Assembly (NCBI RefSeq): GCF_900069005.2
Contig: NZ_LN831279.1
Location: 3,118,389 to 3,182,388, forward strand
Source: Paenibacillus sp. GM2
Lineage (GTDB): Bacteria > Bacillota > Bacilli > Paenibacillales > Paenibacillaceae
Direction of reading: 5' to 3'
DNA length: 64,000 bases
Both the position numbers and the translations under genes were made by a program. Positions 18,440-25,901 of this stretch are shown in pieces (position 1 is the stretch's first letter; each line of letters opens with the position of its first letter). Below the pieces are notes generated by a model, which was given only the letters and a program-made list of their open reading frames with translations, did no database searches and was not told the origin of the DNA.

Positions 18440-20116
18440 TTATTTGTCCAGTAATTTGGCTATCATGACATAGGCCTGCTCCTTGGTCAAATTTTCCTGC
18501 GGACGGAATTGATTATTGCCCATCCCTTGAATCAATCCAAGATGATAAGCATCATAGGCGTTATCCTTCGCCCAAGCGGCGATATTCGAATCATCAGCAA
18601 AAGTAAAGTTTGGCCCCGCCGATGCGGCTATGTCACCGCCAAGCTGCTTGTAGAGATTCATCAGCACGACGACCGCTTCCTGACGGGTCAGCTTCTTATC
18701 GGGAGAGAATTGTCCTGCCGCAGTCCCCTTGATCAGCCCAAGCTTCGCCGCATGAGAGATTTTGGCTTGATCAATGTCACTGAACGGACTGTCTATCCCC
18801 TGCATTTTATAACCTGATTTATATTTATACAGATTAAAGGCGATATAGGTAAACTCCTTGCGGCTGATTTGGCTTGCATGATTGCTGCCTTCAAGACCAT
18901 CCAACAGTGAATATTCGCTAAGCTTCAGATAATCCTCCTTAGCCCAAGGGCTGATCTGAACCAAATTCTCTGTTGGGCTGGTTGGCTGCTCTATCAGTGG
19001 TTCGGTTCCCGATTTGGCCTTGAAGAACTGAGTATCATACGAGAGCGAGAGAGGCTGCCCGCTTCCCTTGCCGTAAAGTCCTGTCACTTCAACATGGAAC
19101 TGATCCTCCGCCTGGTATTCCATTGGTAAATCCGGACGGAAAATAATGCAGTAAGGAATCCCGTAGCCACCTTTATCCACGGTAAAATACTTGCCGACTT
19201 TATCCTGGTCCTCCGCACTGAAACTCCATACCTTGCCATCGGATTGGCGGGTCATTTTAACGGTGACACTGCTTGTTTTTGTATTATCATAAATATCCGG
19301 ATTCAGCGAGATCGACCACGGGTCCTTCTCATGCCATACTTCAAGCGGGAACTGTCCTGCCGCTGGCCAAGCGATATATTCATAAGCGACTTCTGCTGCT
19401 GGCCGAGACTTATCGAAGGAATACATATTGGAATATGCTACTTCGTATGTTTCCGACTGTCCTAACGCAGCGCCAAACATCGTCTTCTTCATACTCGGAT
19501 TGAGTATCCAGCGTCGATGCCCAACCCGATCGATATTGCCTGTGCTTGAATCGGACATATATAGATCCACCACGGCTTCCATGAAATTATCCGCCCCATA
19601 AGCGATGTTGCTGCTCTTGGCTCCGTTGGCTCCAAGGCTGTACAGAATCGCGCTCATTCCTTGAGGTTGTGCTGGATAATGATTTAATTCCCCATGTATA
19701 GCATTGAGCAATGCGGCTGCCTGCTGCTGATCGCCGAGCGTAAGATCCGCTTCGATGTCATCCGGAAGACCAGCCAAATAACGAACCCAGTTTACTGCCT
19801 TAACGCCTTCCAATATGTATGCTTCCCGCAGCTTCCCCGGGGAATAAGGAGAATTTATGCTGGGCTTCTCTTCATAAGCTTCTTCCCATAGGTAATCTTC
19901 ATCAGTCCGTACGGACACATATTCCTTCATCTTCTGCACAATCTCCGCACGCGTATGCTGCTGCACATGTTCATTAACATCATGCTTGGCATAAGCGGCG
20001 TTTGCAGACAGCATCGTGGTCATAATTACAGCGGCAGCTACGGCAAACGTCACGATGCCCCTTGTTCCCTTGAGCGGCTTCGCCCACTGCTGCCTGGATG
20101 TACTCCTCTTGTTCAT
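18440..20116 (-). CDS. CAP (SCP-like) domain surface protein with SLH repeats
   Basis: Secreted protein of 558 aa, function unknown. Residues 1-43 form a signal peptide ending in ANAAYA. A CAP/SCP-like fold spans about 105-245, recognisable from AVNWVRYLAGLP, LNHYP and VGHRRWILNP. Residues about 265-380 form a beta-rich region. Three SLH repeats fill about 385-558; the first is degenerate, and the others read FSDIDQAKISHAAKLGLIKG and LIQGMGNNQFRPQENLTKEQ. The SLH repeats predict non-covalent attachment to the cell wall. Start ATG 20116 has AGAGAGGT upstream. It is a single-gene unit with its own terminator and lacks the shared promoter module, so it is probably not part of the glycan regulon. 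Confidence 0.82.
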   Translation of the reverse strand: MNKRSTSRQQWAKPLKGTRGIVTFAVAAAVIMTTMLSANAAYAKHDVNEHVQQHTRAEIVQKMKEYVSVRTDEDYLWEEAYEEKPSINSPYSPGKLREAYILEGVKAVNWVRYLAGLPDDIEADLTLGDQQQAAALLNAIHGELNHYPAQPQGMSAILYSLGANGAKSSNIAYGADNFMEAVVDLYMSDSSTGNIDRVGHRRWILNPSMKKTMFGAALGQSETYEVAYSNMYSFDKSRPAAEVAYEYIAWPAAGQFPLEVWHEKDPWSISLNPDIYDNTKTSSVTVKMTRQSDGKVWSFSAEDQDKVGKYFTVDKGGYGIPYCIIFRPDLPMEYQAEDQFHVEVTGLYGKGSGQPLSLSYDTQFFKAKSGTEPLIEQPTSPTENLVQISPWAKEDYLKLSEYSLLDGLEGSNHASQISRKEFTYIAFNLYKYKSGYKMQGIDSPFSDIDQAKISHAAKLGLIKGTAAGQFSPDKKLTRQEAVVVLMNLYKQLGGDIAASAGPNFTFADDSNIAAWAKDNAYDAYHLGLIQGMGNNQFRPQENLTKEQAYVMIAKLLDK

Positions 20117-20197
20117 TTCTCTAACCTCTCTCCCTGATGGAAATCATATTTCTTTCTTCTTTATGTCGGTTGGAATGAACATATTTTGAAGTAAAAA

Positions 20198-20240
20198 AGG
20201 CATAGTCCCCTTCTCAATGGCGAGAATTGGGACTATGCCT
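20198..20240 (-). terminator. Terminator of tyrS
   Basis: On the minus strand AGGCATAGTCCC pairs with GGGACTATGCCT around an inner TTCTC/GAGAA stem and is followed by TTTTTTAC. It is 25 bp past the tyrS stop. Confidence 0.88.
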
Positions 20241-20264
20241 CTATTAAAATGACGGTGAATAAGT

Positions 20265-21530
20265 CTACGCCAGCTTCACTAAATGATACTTCTTCTTCCC
20301 TTTACGGATAATGATGAAGCGGCCTTCAATAGCTTGATCTGCGCTAACTTCAAACTCAAGCTCGCCGATGCGGTCTCCGTTCAGGGTAATAGCACCGCTC
20401 GTAATATCCTCACGCGCTTGGCGCTTGGAGGGCTCGATACCAACATCCACAAGCCAATCGACGATATTTTTGGATTCCTTGGCTGCTTCAAAGGTTGGCA
20501 TTTCCTTGAAGCCTTGTTCGATCTCATCCGCCGTCAGCGATTTAATATCTCCGCTGAACAGCGCCGCTGTGATCCGTTGAGCTTGAGCCAGCATTTCCTC
20601 GCCATGCACAAATCTTGTCATCTCTTCCGCAAGCGTAATTTGAGCCTCGCGTTTATGCGGCTCGGTTTGTACCTTCCCGGCCAGACTCTCAATCGTCTCC
20701 CTGTCCAGGAAAGTGAAGTACTTCAGGTATTTCACTACGTCGCGGTCATCGGTATTTGCCCAGAACTGGTAGAATTCGTACGGCGTCGTCTTCTTCGGAT
20801 CGAGCCAGATCGCGCCGCCGGCCGTCTTGCCGAACTTCGTGCCGTCAGCCTTCAGCATTAGCGGGATCGTCAAGCCGAATGCTTTTGCCTCAGAACCTTC
20901 TTTTTTGCGAATCAGGTCCAAACCACTAGTGATATTTCCCCATTGATCGGAGCCACCGATTTGCAGCTGCACGTCTTCATTCTGGTAGAGGTGCAGGAAG
21001 TCCATGGACTGCAAAATTTGATAGGAGAACTCGGTGAAGGAGATCCCGCTCTCCAGGCGGCTGGCTACGATATCCTTGGCAAGCATCGTATTGATGCTGA
21101 AGTTCTTCCCGAAGTCACGCAGGAAATCAATGACGTTCAAATCATGCGTCCAATCGTAGTTATTGACCATGCGCAGTTGGTTGTCCCCATCCGTCAGGAA
21201 CAGTTTCTTCATTTGCGCGGTTAATGATTCTACATTCGCCTGCACCTGCTCCATCGTCTGCAGAGTCCGCTCCGTCTGGCGTCCGCTTGGATCGCCGATC
21301 GTTCCTGTCGCTCCACCGATCAGAATAACCGGGTTATGGCCTGCCAATTGAAATCTTTTTAACATCATAAAAGGAATCAAATGCCCGATATGCATACTGT
21401 CTCCAGTCGGGTCAACCCCGCAGTACAAGGAGATCGCCTTCTCTTCAGTCAGCTTGCGAAGCCCTTCCGCATCCGTCTGTTGATTAATCGCATCGCGCCA
21501 TTGTAGTTCATCAATAATGTTCATGTTCAT
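20265..21530 (-). CDS. tyrS: Tyrosyl-tRNA synthetase
   Basis: Class I aminoacyl-tRNA synthetase that charges tRNA-Tyr, 421 aa as for the bacterial family. The Rossmann fold has YCGVDPTGDS and HIGH at 47-50; the KMSKS-like loop reads KFGKT near residue 232. An S4-like RNA-binding domain (about 355-421) ends in GRFIIIRKGKKKYHLVKLA. Two start ATGs lie 6 bp apart at the N-terminus (MNMNIID). Expression is controlled by the T-box leader at 21594-21840 with a UAC specifier, so transcription continues into the gene when tRNA-Tyr is uncharged. A strong sigma-A promoter lies at 21863-21891. Confidence 0.97.
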   Translation of the reverse strand: MNMNIIDELQWRDAINQQTDAEGLRKLTEEKAISLYCGVDPTGDSMHIGHLIPFMMLKRFQLAGHNPVILIGGATGTIGDPSGRQTERTLQTMEQVQANVESLTAQMKKLFLTDGDNQLRMVNNYDWTHDLNVIDFLRDFGKNFSINTMLAKDIVASRLESGISFTEFSYQILQSMDFLHLYQNEDVQLQIGGSDQWGNITSGLDLIRKKEGSEAKAFGLTIPLMLKADGTKFGKTAGGAIWLDPKKTTPYEFYQFWANTDDRDVVKYLKYFTFLDRETIESLAGKVQTEPHKREAQITLAEEMTRFVHGEEMLAQAQRITAALFSGDIKSLTADEIEQGFKEMPTFEAAKESKNIVDWLVDVGIEPSKRQAREDITSGAITLNGDRIGELEFEVSADQAIEGRFIIIRKGKKKYHLVKLA

Positions 21531-21593
21531 GTTCCGCCTCTCCTATTAACTCTTATTCTATGAAGCTAGATATACGCAACCTCAGCACCAACT

Positions 21594-21840
21594 AAAAAAT
21601 CGCCCCCAGTCTGCACCAGCAGATCCAGGGACGATTGAATAACCGTGTTACCACCCAATTTGTATGAGAGCCTATAACCTCATCATACCACTCACAGCTA
21701 TGTATCGTTAGCTATTCCGCTTGGCATTACCCAAGATACTCCAGAGTGTAATTCGCCGGTTAAACAGTATGCTGCCAGGTTCCATCAACCCCTGGCTTTC
21801 TGAGAACAGTGACTGCCGCTACTTCGCTCTTTCCACGTAT
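21594..21840 (-). promoter_or_regulatory. T-box riboswitch of tyrS (specifier UAC, Tyr)
   Basis: Minus-strand leader with the parts of a T-box in order. Stem I has AGAAAGCCAGG and the distal loop GGTTGATGGAACC. The specifier loop reads GAATTACA, with TAC at 21748-21750. The T-box sequence GGGTGGTAACACGG lies at about 21643-21656. A terminator stem ATCGTCCC/GGGGGCGAT ends in TTTTTT (21594-21635). The T-box bulge UGGU suits a tRNA with discriminator A, as in tRNA-Tyr. The T-box element deviates from the usual GGTGGTACCGCG after GGTGGTA. Confidence 0.9.
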
Positions 21841-21862
21841 ATCAAATATAGATTTATGAAAA

Positions 21863-21891
21863 ATTATATTGAATTCAGCGAAAGTTGTCAA
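21863..21891 (-). promoter_or_regulatory. Sigma-A promoter of tyrS
   Basis: Consensus TTGACA (21886-21891) and TATAAT (21863-21868) with a 17-bp spacer on the minus strand, upstream of the T-box leader. It overlaps copy X of the direct repeat whose other copy is the 3' end of the AraC gene. Confidence 0.9.
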
Positions 21892-22010
21892 ATTATCCCC
21901 CTTTTAATATTATCCATTCAAAAACCTGTTGATAAAAAGAGGGGCAGGAAGAAAAATATAGAATTTTGTATTATATTAGTAAAAAAAGGGATGAAAGGAG
22001 TCCGGATTTG

Positions 22011-22442
22011 ATGCTCAATCGAACCCAAAGGAACTTTAGAGCACAAATGATGAACATACAGAGAGAAGAAAATAAGAAGAAAACTATGTTCTACAGTTAC
22101 ATAGAAGACAAGCATATAACCGGTTATTACGGAGACGCAACCGAAACGGAAATATCTCAGAAACCAGGAATAGCCTTTAGAGTAGTTCGATTTTTTTTGT
22201 TTTTGGTCTTTTTAGCAGAGGTGCTTTTTACGTTCCTCGCAATAGCTGTCGTGGAAGAAATAAAACTTGAAATAGGGTTCACATGCTCTACTATCATATT
22301 GTTTACTCTTTTTATTTTTAGTTTAATCTCCCCAAGACTTGTATTTATGAACTCGCGTTTTGTTTCGTCTATGTTATTTGGCTTTTTAACTCTCGTTTTT
22401 TTCGTTTTTACGTTGCTTATGGCGATTCTGTATCAACCTTAA
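22011..22442 (+). CDS. Small hypothetical membrane protein
   Basis: Protein of 143 aa that I do not recognise. The first about 55 residues are polar and charged (LNRTQRNFRAQMMNIQREEN), then three hydrophobic segments follow: about 58-80 (FFLFLVFLAEVLFTFLAIAV), 88-106 and 118-140. It is therefore a membrane protein with a cytoplasmic-looking N-terminus. ATG 22011 is chosen over the upstream start at 21966 because AAAGGAG precedes it. The gene and its surroundings are clearly more AT-rich than the neighbours and lie between two copies of a 28-bp repeat, which hints at acquisition by insertion. It converges with the AraC gene on a shared hairpin. No function can be inferred. Confidence 0.65.
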   Translation: MLNRTQRNFRAQMMNIQREENKKKTMFYSYIEDKHITGYYGDATETEISQKPGIAFRVVRFFLFLVFLAEVLFTFLAIAVVEEIKLEIGFTCSTIILFTLFIFSLISPRLVFMNSRFVSSMLFGFLTLVFFVFTLLMAILYQP

Positions 22443-22453
22443 CCGCATAAACT

Positions 22454-22475
22454 AAGGCTCCTTGGAAGGGAGCCT
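22454..22475. terminator. Convergent hairpin between small membrane gene and AraC gene
   Basis: AAGGCTCC and GGAGCCTT form a perfect 8-bp stem with a 6-base loop. No strong T-tract follows on either strand, so termination may be weak. Confidence 0.5.
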
Positions 22476-22498
22476 TGTATTGAGTTCAGCGAAAGTTT

Positions 22499-23746
22499 TC
22501 AAAATTCATGGGAAGGCTGTTCCGCATTCCTGTACTGCTTAGGAGTCATGCCGGTAAATTTTTTGAACACTTTAATAAAATAGCTCTGGTCATGAAAATT
22601 AAGCCAGGCGCAAATATCCGATATCGGATATGGGGTAAGCGTCAACAGCTTCATCGCTTCATGGATTCTCTCTTGTTGAATGTATTCACTTAGCGGGATG
22701 CCTACCTTTTTCTTGAACAAACTGGATAAATAGTTCGGACTTAGGAAGCTTAGCCCGGACAACTGCTCCAGCGTAATATCTTCATAAAGATGATCACTGA
22801 TATAGTGCTGACAGGCCTGTATTGGGGCAGAGTATCGCTGCTCGTTCAGATTTGCTACACGATGGGTGAATTCGGTCACGGCCTCTTCCATAACAGCATT
22901 TATCCCCGAAATCTGCTCCTCTTCCTCCAACTGCTGAATGTAGAAATCATTTAACGTTAACGCGGTCTCCTCATTGAGGCCTCCTTCAATCGCTGCCCGG
23001 CAGATTAAAGCTATGCCAATAATCATAATATTCTTTTCACTTCTAAGCTGGCTTCGCCTCGATAACGTACCTAACTCCTTTTCACCAATAATCGTGGAAT
23101 GGGATAAATCTCTGATTTTATCAAGCCTTCCCCTCCTGACATAATCAAGCAGCACTCTCTCGTAATACAGGTTGGAATGAAAGATCAGGTTTCTTCTCCC
23201 GCTTGAAATTTCAAGATCGGGCTCCGTTTTAGGCTCCATCTCGGGAATGACGTCGTGGCTCATCTTAACGACAAAGGAGGGCTGCAGTTGTACCTGATAG
23301 AGCATATAGTATGCCAGCAGGCTAATGGAGAGCAAATGTTCATATCCTACGGCCGGGAATGATTGATAGAACTCGATTAGAAGTCGGATATTAGTGAATC
23401 CCTGCTGCGAAAGCTCATTGATGATGTCCACATTCGTACTGTCCAGCTCACTTTTTAGGCAGGGACCCACCACGATTTTTGCCGCTGCCTGCGCTTGATT
23501 CTCCAGGTTAATGTAGAAGAACTGCAAATAACTTAGCGTGAAAAAAATCGGACAGTCGCTCTGTTGCTGGGACAAGCAGCCCTTAATTCGGTCTTTCAGC
23601 GGTAAATAATACGGACTTCTTTGCATGTTGCCCGCCACATATTCGGCTTTGAATTCCCCTTCACTGACATAAAAGACTGATAGCCCATGGGCTTGATGAA
23701 GATGCTGACAAATATAGTTAACTTCTTCGCATGAGAGCGGCTGCAT
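22499..23746 (-). CDS. AraC family transcriptional regulator
   Basis: Regulator of 415 aa. Residues about 1-290 form a sensory region without a clear assignment: a PocR-like start (LSCEEVNYICQHLHQAHGLS) with a Cys-containing segment GCLSQQQSDCPIF. Residues about 310-412 are the AraC double helix-turn-helix, with LSFLSPNYLSSLFKKKVG and the closing block NFHDQSYFIKVFKKFTGMTP. ATG 23746 is chosen because AAGGAG lies 6 bases upstream; the longer reading to 23788 lacks one. A Fur-box-like 7-1-7 palindrome (23761-23775) lies just upstream. It is divergent from the SDR gene and separated from it by about 150 AT-rich bases, so it may control that gene (inference). Confidence 0.85.
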   Translation of the reverse strand: MQPLSCEEVNYICQHLHQAHGLSVFYVSEGEFKAEYVAGNMQRSPYYLPLKDRIKGCLSQQQSDCPIFFTLSYLQFFYINLENQAQAAAKIVVGPCLKSELDSTNVDIINELSQQGFTNIRLLIEFYQSFPAVGYEHLLSISLLAYYMLYQVQLQPSFVVKMSHDVIPEMEPKTEPDLEISSGRRNLIFHSNLYYERVLLDYVRRGRLDKIRDLSHSTIIGEKELGTLSRRSQLRSEKNIMIIGIALICRAAIEGGLNEETALTLNDFYIQQLEEEEQISGINAVMEEAVTEFTHRVANLNEQRYSAPIQACQHYISDHLYEDITLEQLSGLSFLSPNYLSSLFKKKVGIPLSEYIQQERIHEAMKLLTLTPYPISDICAWLNFHDQSYFIKVFKKFTGMTPKQYRNAEQPSHEF

Positions 23747-23760
23747 AGGTTTCTCCTTGA

Positions 23761-23775
23761 TGATAATGATTATTA
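23761..23775. promoter_or_regulatory. Fur-box-like palindrome upstream of the AraC gene
   Basis: TGATAATGATTATTA matches the Bacillus 7-1-7 Fur box TGATAATNATTATCA at all but one position. It lies between the AraC ribosome binding site and the divergent promoter region. Functional only if Fur or a paralogue binds; the region is AT-rich, which raises the chance level. Confidence 0.45.
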
Positions 23776-23897
23776 AAGGATAGTCCATTTAATGTGAAAA
23801 TAATACTATTAATCGTAGAAAAACACAATAATTATAGTTAAATAATAAATATAATTAAATTGAATTAAATTCATTCTAATTTTAGGAGGAATCAAGG

Positions 23898-24656
23898 ATG
23901 GAACTTGCCAATAAAATTGTGATTGTTACTGGAGCCGGAAGCGGTATCGGAAGAGCCAGCAGTTTGAAAATGGCTCGCGAGGGAGCTAAATTGGTACTCG
24001 TTGATTTTAATAAAACGACCGGTGAAGAAACATTACAGCTGGTTCAGGCACAAGGGGGCGAAGGGATCTTTGTCCAAGCTGACGTCTCCAAGAGCGAGGA
24101 TGTACAGCGCTATGTCAATACAGCAGTTGAAACTTATGGCCGGATCGATGCATTCTTTAACAATGCCGGAGTTATCCAGAAATTCTCCCTTCTGACTGAC
24201 ATTGAAGAAGCTGAATTTGATCGCGTCGTCGCAATCAATTTGAAGGGCGTATTCCTTGGTTTGAAATATGTACTTAAGGTAATGGAGAAGCAGGGAAGCG
24301 GTTCGATCATCAATACAGCGTCAACCGCCGGCGTCCGCAGCGAACATAGTGTAGCCGCCTATTCCGCTACCAAGCACGCCGTCATTGGTCTTACTCAAGG
24401 CGCAGCTCTGGAGTATGTGAAGAAAGGCATTCGCGTCAACGCAATTTGCCCTGGCGGCGTGGAAACTACCTTGACCAAGAGCGTGGGAGAGCAGTTCATG
24501 ACGAGCGGATATGTTCCGGAGGAAGTTGGCAACATGCGTATCGGCCGTTACGCACAGCCTGAGGAAATGGCCGAAGTTGTCTCCTTCCTGGCCTCTGATC
24601 GCTCCAGTTACATGGTTGGATCCGTTGTTCTTGTGGATGGCGGCTTGACCTTGTAA
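23898..24656 (+). CDS. Short-chain dehydrogenase/reductase (SDR)
   Basis: Classical NAD(P)-dependent SDR of 252 aa, a cytoplasmic oxidoreductase with unknown substrate. The cofactor motif is TGAGSGIG (11-18), followed by NNAG near residue 88, the catalytic Ser in NTASTAGV (about 139), and the Y-x-x-x-K pair in YSATK near 155-159. The C-terminus SSYMVGSVVLVDGGLTL is standard for the glucose 1-dehydrogenase-like subgroup. Asp after the second beta strand (LVLVDFNK) favours NAD over NADP. ATG 23898 has AGGAGG upstream. It stands alone, divergent from the AraC gene, and ends at a hairpin terminator. Confidence 0.93.
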   Translation: MELANKIVIVTGAGSGIGRASSLKMAREGAKLVLVDFNKTTGEETLQLVQAQGGEGIFVQADVSKSEDVQRYVNTAVETYGRIDAFFNNAGVIQKFSLLTDIEEAEFDRVVAINLKGVFLGLKYVLKVMEKQGSGSIINTASTAGVRSEHSVAAYSATKHAVIGLTQGAALEYVKKGIRVNAICPGGVETTLTKSVGEQFMTSGYVPEEVGNMRIGRYAQPEEMAEVVSFLASDRSSYMVGSVVLVDGGLTL

Positions 24657-24715
24657 TTAGTGAGAGGGACAAGCAACGTAGAATAAATAAGCCAGCCATA
24701 TCAAAATGAAACGGA

Positions 24716-24764
24716 GTCGTCTCAGGAAGTTGATGTTCCGACCTGGAGACGACCCTTTTCCTTT
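24716..24764 (+). terminator. Terminator of the SDR gene
   Basis: GTCGTCTCCAGG-like arms (GTCGTCTC with GAGACGAC, plus an inner AGG/CCT) form the stem, followed by CCTTTTCCTTTT. Confidence 0.75.
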
Positions 24765-24842
24765 TGGCTTGATCACTCGGACATTTTTGATCGCATAATA
24801 AGTGCGATTACTACAGCCAGCTATTTGAACAACCTATTATCA

Positions 24843-25748
24843 TTACCGATGCCGCTCATAGCGATTTGCTTTGCTAATCTGCTTAATGGCTGCTAACTCC
24901 TCTTGGGTCAGATGCGGAGTACGGGCTGCAGCAATATTGGCCAGCAGTTGCTCCCGCGAGCTTGCACCCGGGATCACTGTCGCGACTGCAGGATGACTGA
25001 GCGAATAACGAATCGCAAGCTCCGTCATCGTTCGATTACTTTCTTGAGCTACCGCACTTAGCTTTGTACGCAGTTCAATAATTTCTTCTGCTGTGTAGTT
25101 CAAATATCCTTTCGTAATCTCACGTTCCGCAACTAGCGCCCCACTGGCCAGCGGTCCTCTGGCAATAACGCCAATCCCTTGCTCATGCAGCAGCGGCAAT
25201 ACCTCTTCCTCGGAACGCGGATCAACAATGCTATATTGATTCATCACGCTAACTATCGATGAACGAGCCGCAAACTCCCGTATCACATTTGGTCTAATCG
25301 AAGAGATCCCATAGTAACGTATTAAGCCTTCCTGCTTCAATTCTTCAAAAGCCTCGATCGTCTCGTCGATCGGATCCTCAATCGTTCCCCCGTGCAGCTG
25401 ATACAGATCGAGATAATCGGTTTGCAGTCGATGCAGGCTATCCTTAATGGCAGATTTGATATAAGCCTTGCTCGGGTCCCAGACCCATCCTTCCCTTCCT
25501 TCGATCCGCCGATTGCCAGCTTTGCTGGCAAGAATTACGCGATCACGTCTTCCCTGAATTGCCTTGCCTACCAGTTCTTCATTGCGCCCATTATCGTATA
25601 AATCCGCCGTATCCAGAAAATTAACACCTTGATCAAGCGCTTCATGGATAATCCCGATGGCTTTGTGTTCCTCTGTCCCCAGAGACATACAGCCAAGGCC
25701 GATTTCGCTAATGAATAGATCAGAGGAGCCAAGTTGATGGAGTCTCAT
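24843..25748 (-). CDS. Aldo/keto reductase
   Basis: NADP-dependent oxidoreductase of 301 aa with a TIM-barrel AKR fold. Catalytic residues are visible: D47 and Y52 in LDTADLYDNGRNEELVG, K in VILASKAGNR (about 76), and H in LYQLHGGTIEDP (about 119). The substrate is not predictable. The C-terminal cofactor loop ATVIPGASSREQLLANIAAA fits NADPH-binding AKRs. The gene stands alone between the SDR terminator and the terminator of the hydantoinase operon and has no evident pathway partner. Confidence 0.92.
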   Translation of the reverse strand: MRLHQLGSSDLFISEIGLGCMSLGTEEHKAIGIIHEALDQGVNFLDTADLYDNGRNEELVGKAIQGRRDRVILASKAGNRRIEGREGWVWDPSKAYIKSAIKDSLHRLQTDYLDLYQLHGGTIEDPIDETIEAFEELKQEGLIRYYGISSIRPNVIREFAARSSIVSVMNQYSIVDPRSEEEVLPLLHEQGIGVIARGPLASGALVAEREITKGYLNYTAEEIIELRTKLSAVAQESNRTMTELAIRYSLSHPAVATVIPGASSREQLLANIAAARTPHLTQEELAAIKQISKANRYERHR

Positions 25749-25833
25749 CGATTATCTAATCCTTTCCCTAATTCTGTAATAACTTATTATACCTTAATTC
25801 GCCTACCCTCGTTGATAGATAGAAAAACATAAA

Positions 25834-25872
25834 GAAGCCTCTCATAAATAGTACAATTCATGAGGGGCCTCC
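25834..25872 (-). terminator. Terminator of the hydantoinase operon
   Basis: On the minus strand, GAGGCCCCTCATGAAT pairs imperfectly with ATTTATGAGAGGCTTC and is followed by TTTATGTTTTTC. It lies 30 bp after the hydantoinase stop. Confidence 0.75.
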
Positions 25873-25901
25873 GCAAAAATTTTACGTCGTTAAGAAAACT
25901 T

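Larger units (their letters stand above)
21865..22503. repeat. 28-bp imperfect direct repeat flanking a small membrane gene
   Basis: Positions 21865-21892 and 22476-22503 agree in 25 of 28 bases and share an uninterrupted TTCAGCGAAAGTT core. The left copy is the tyrS promoter; the right copy covers the last codons of the AraC gene. The enclosed 583 bp are AT-rich and hold one gene. Confidence 0.75.
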
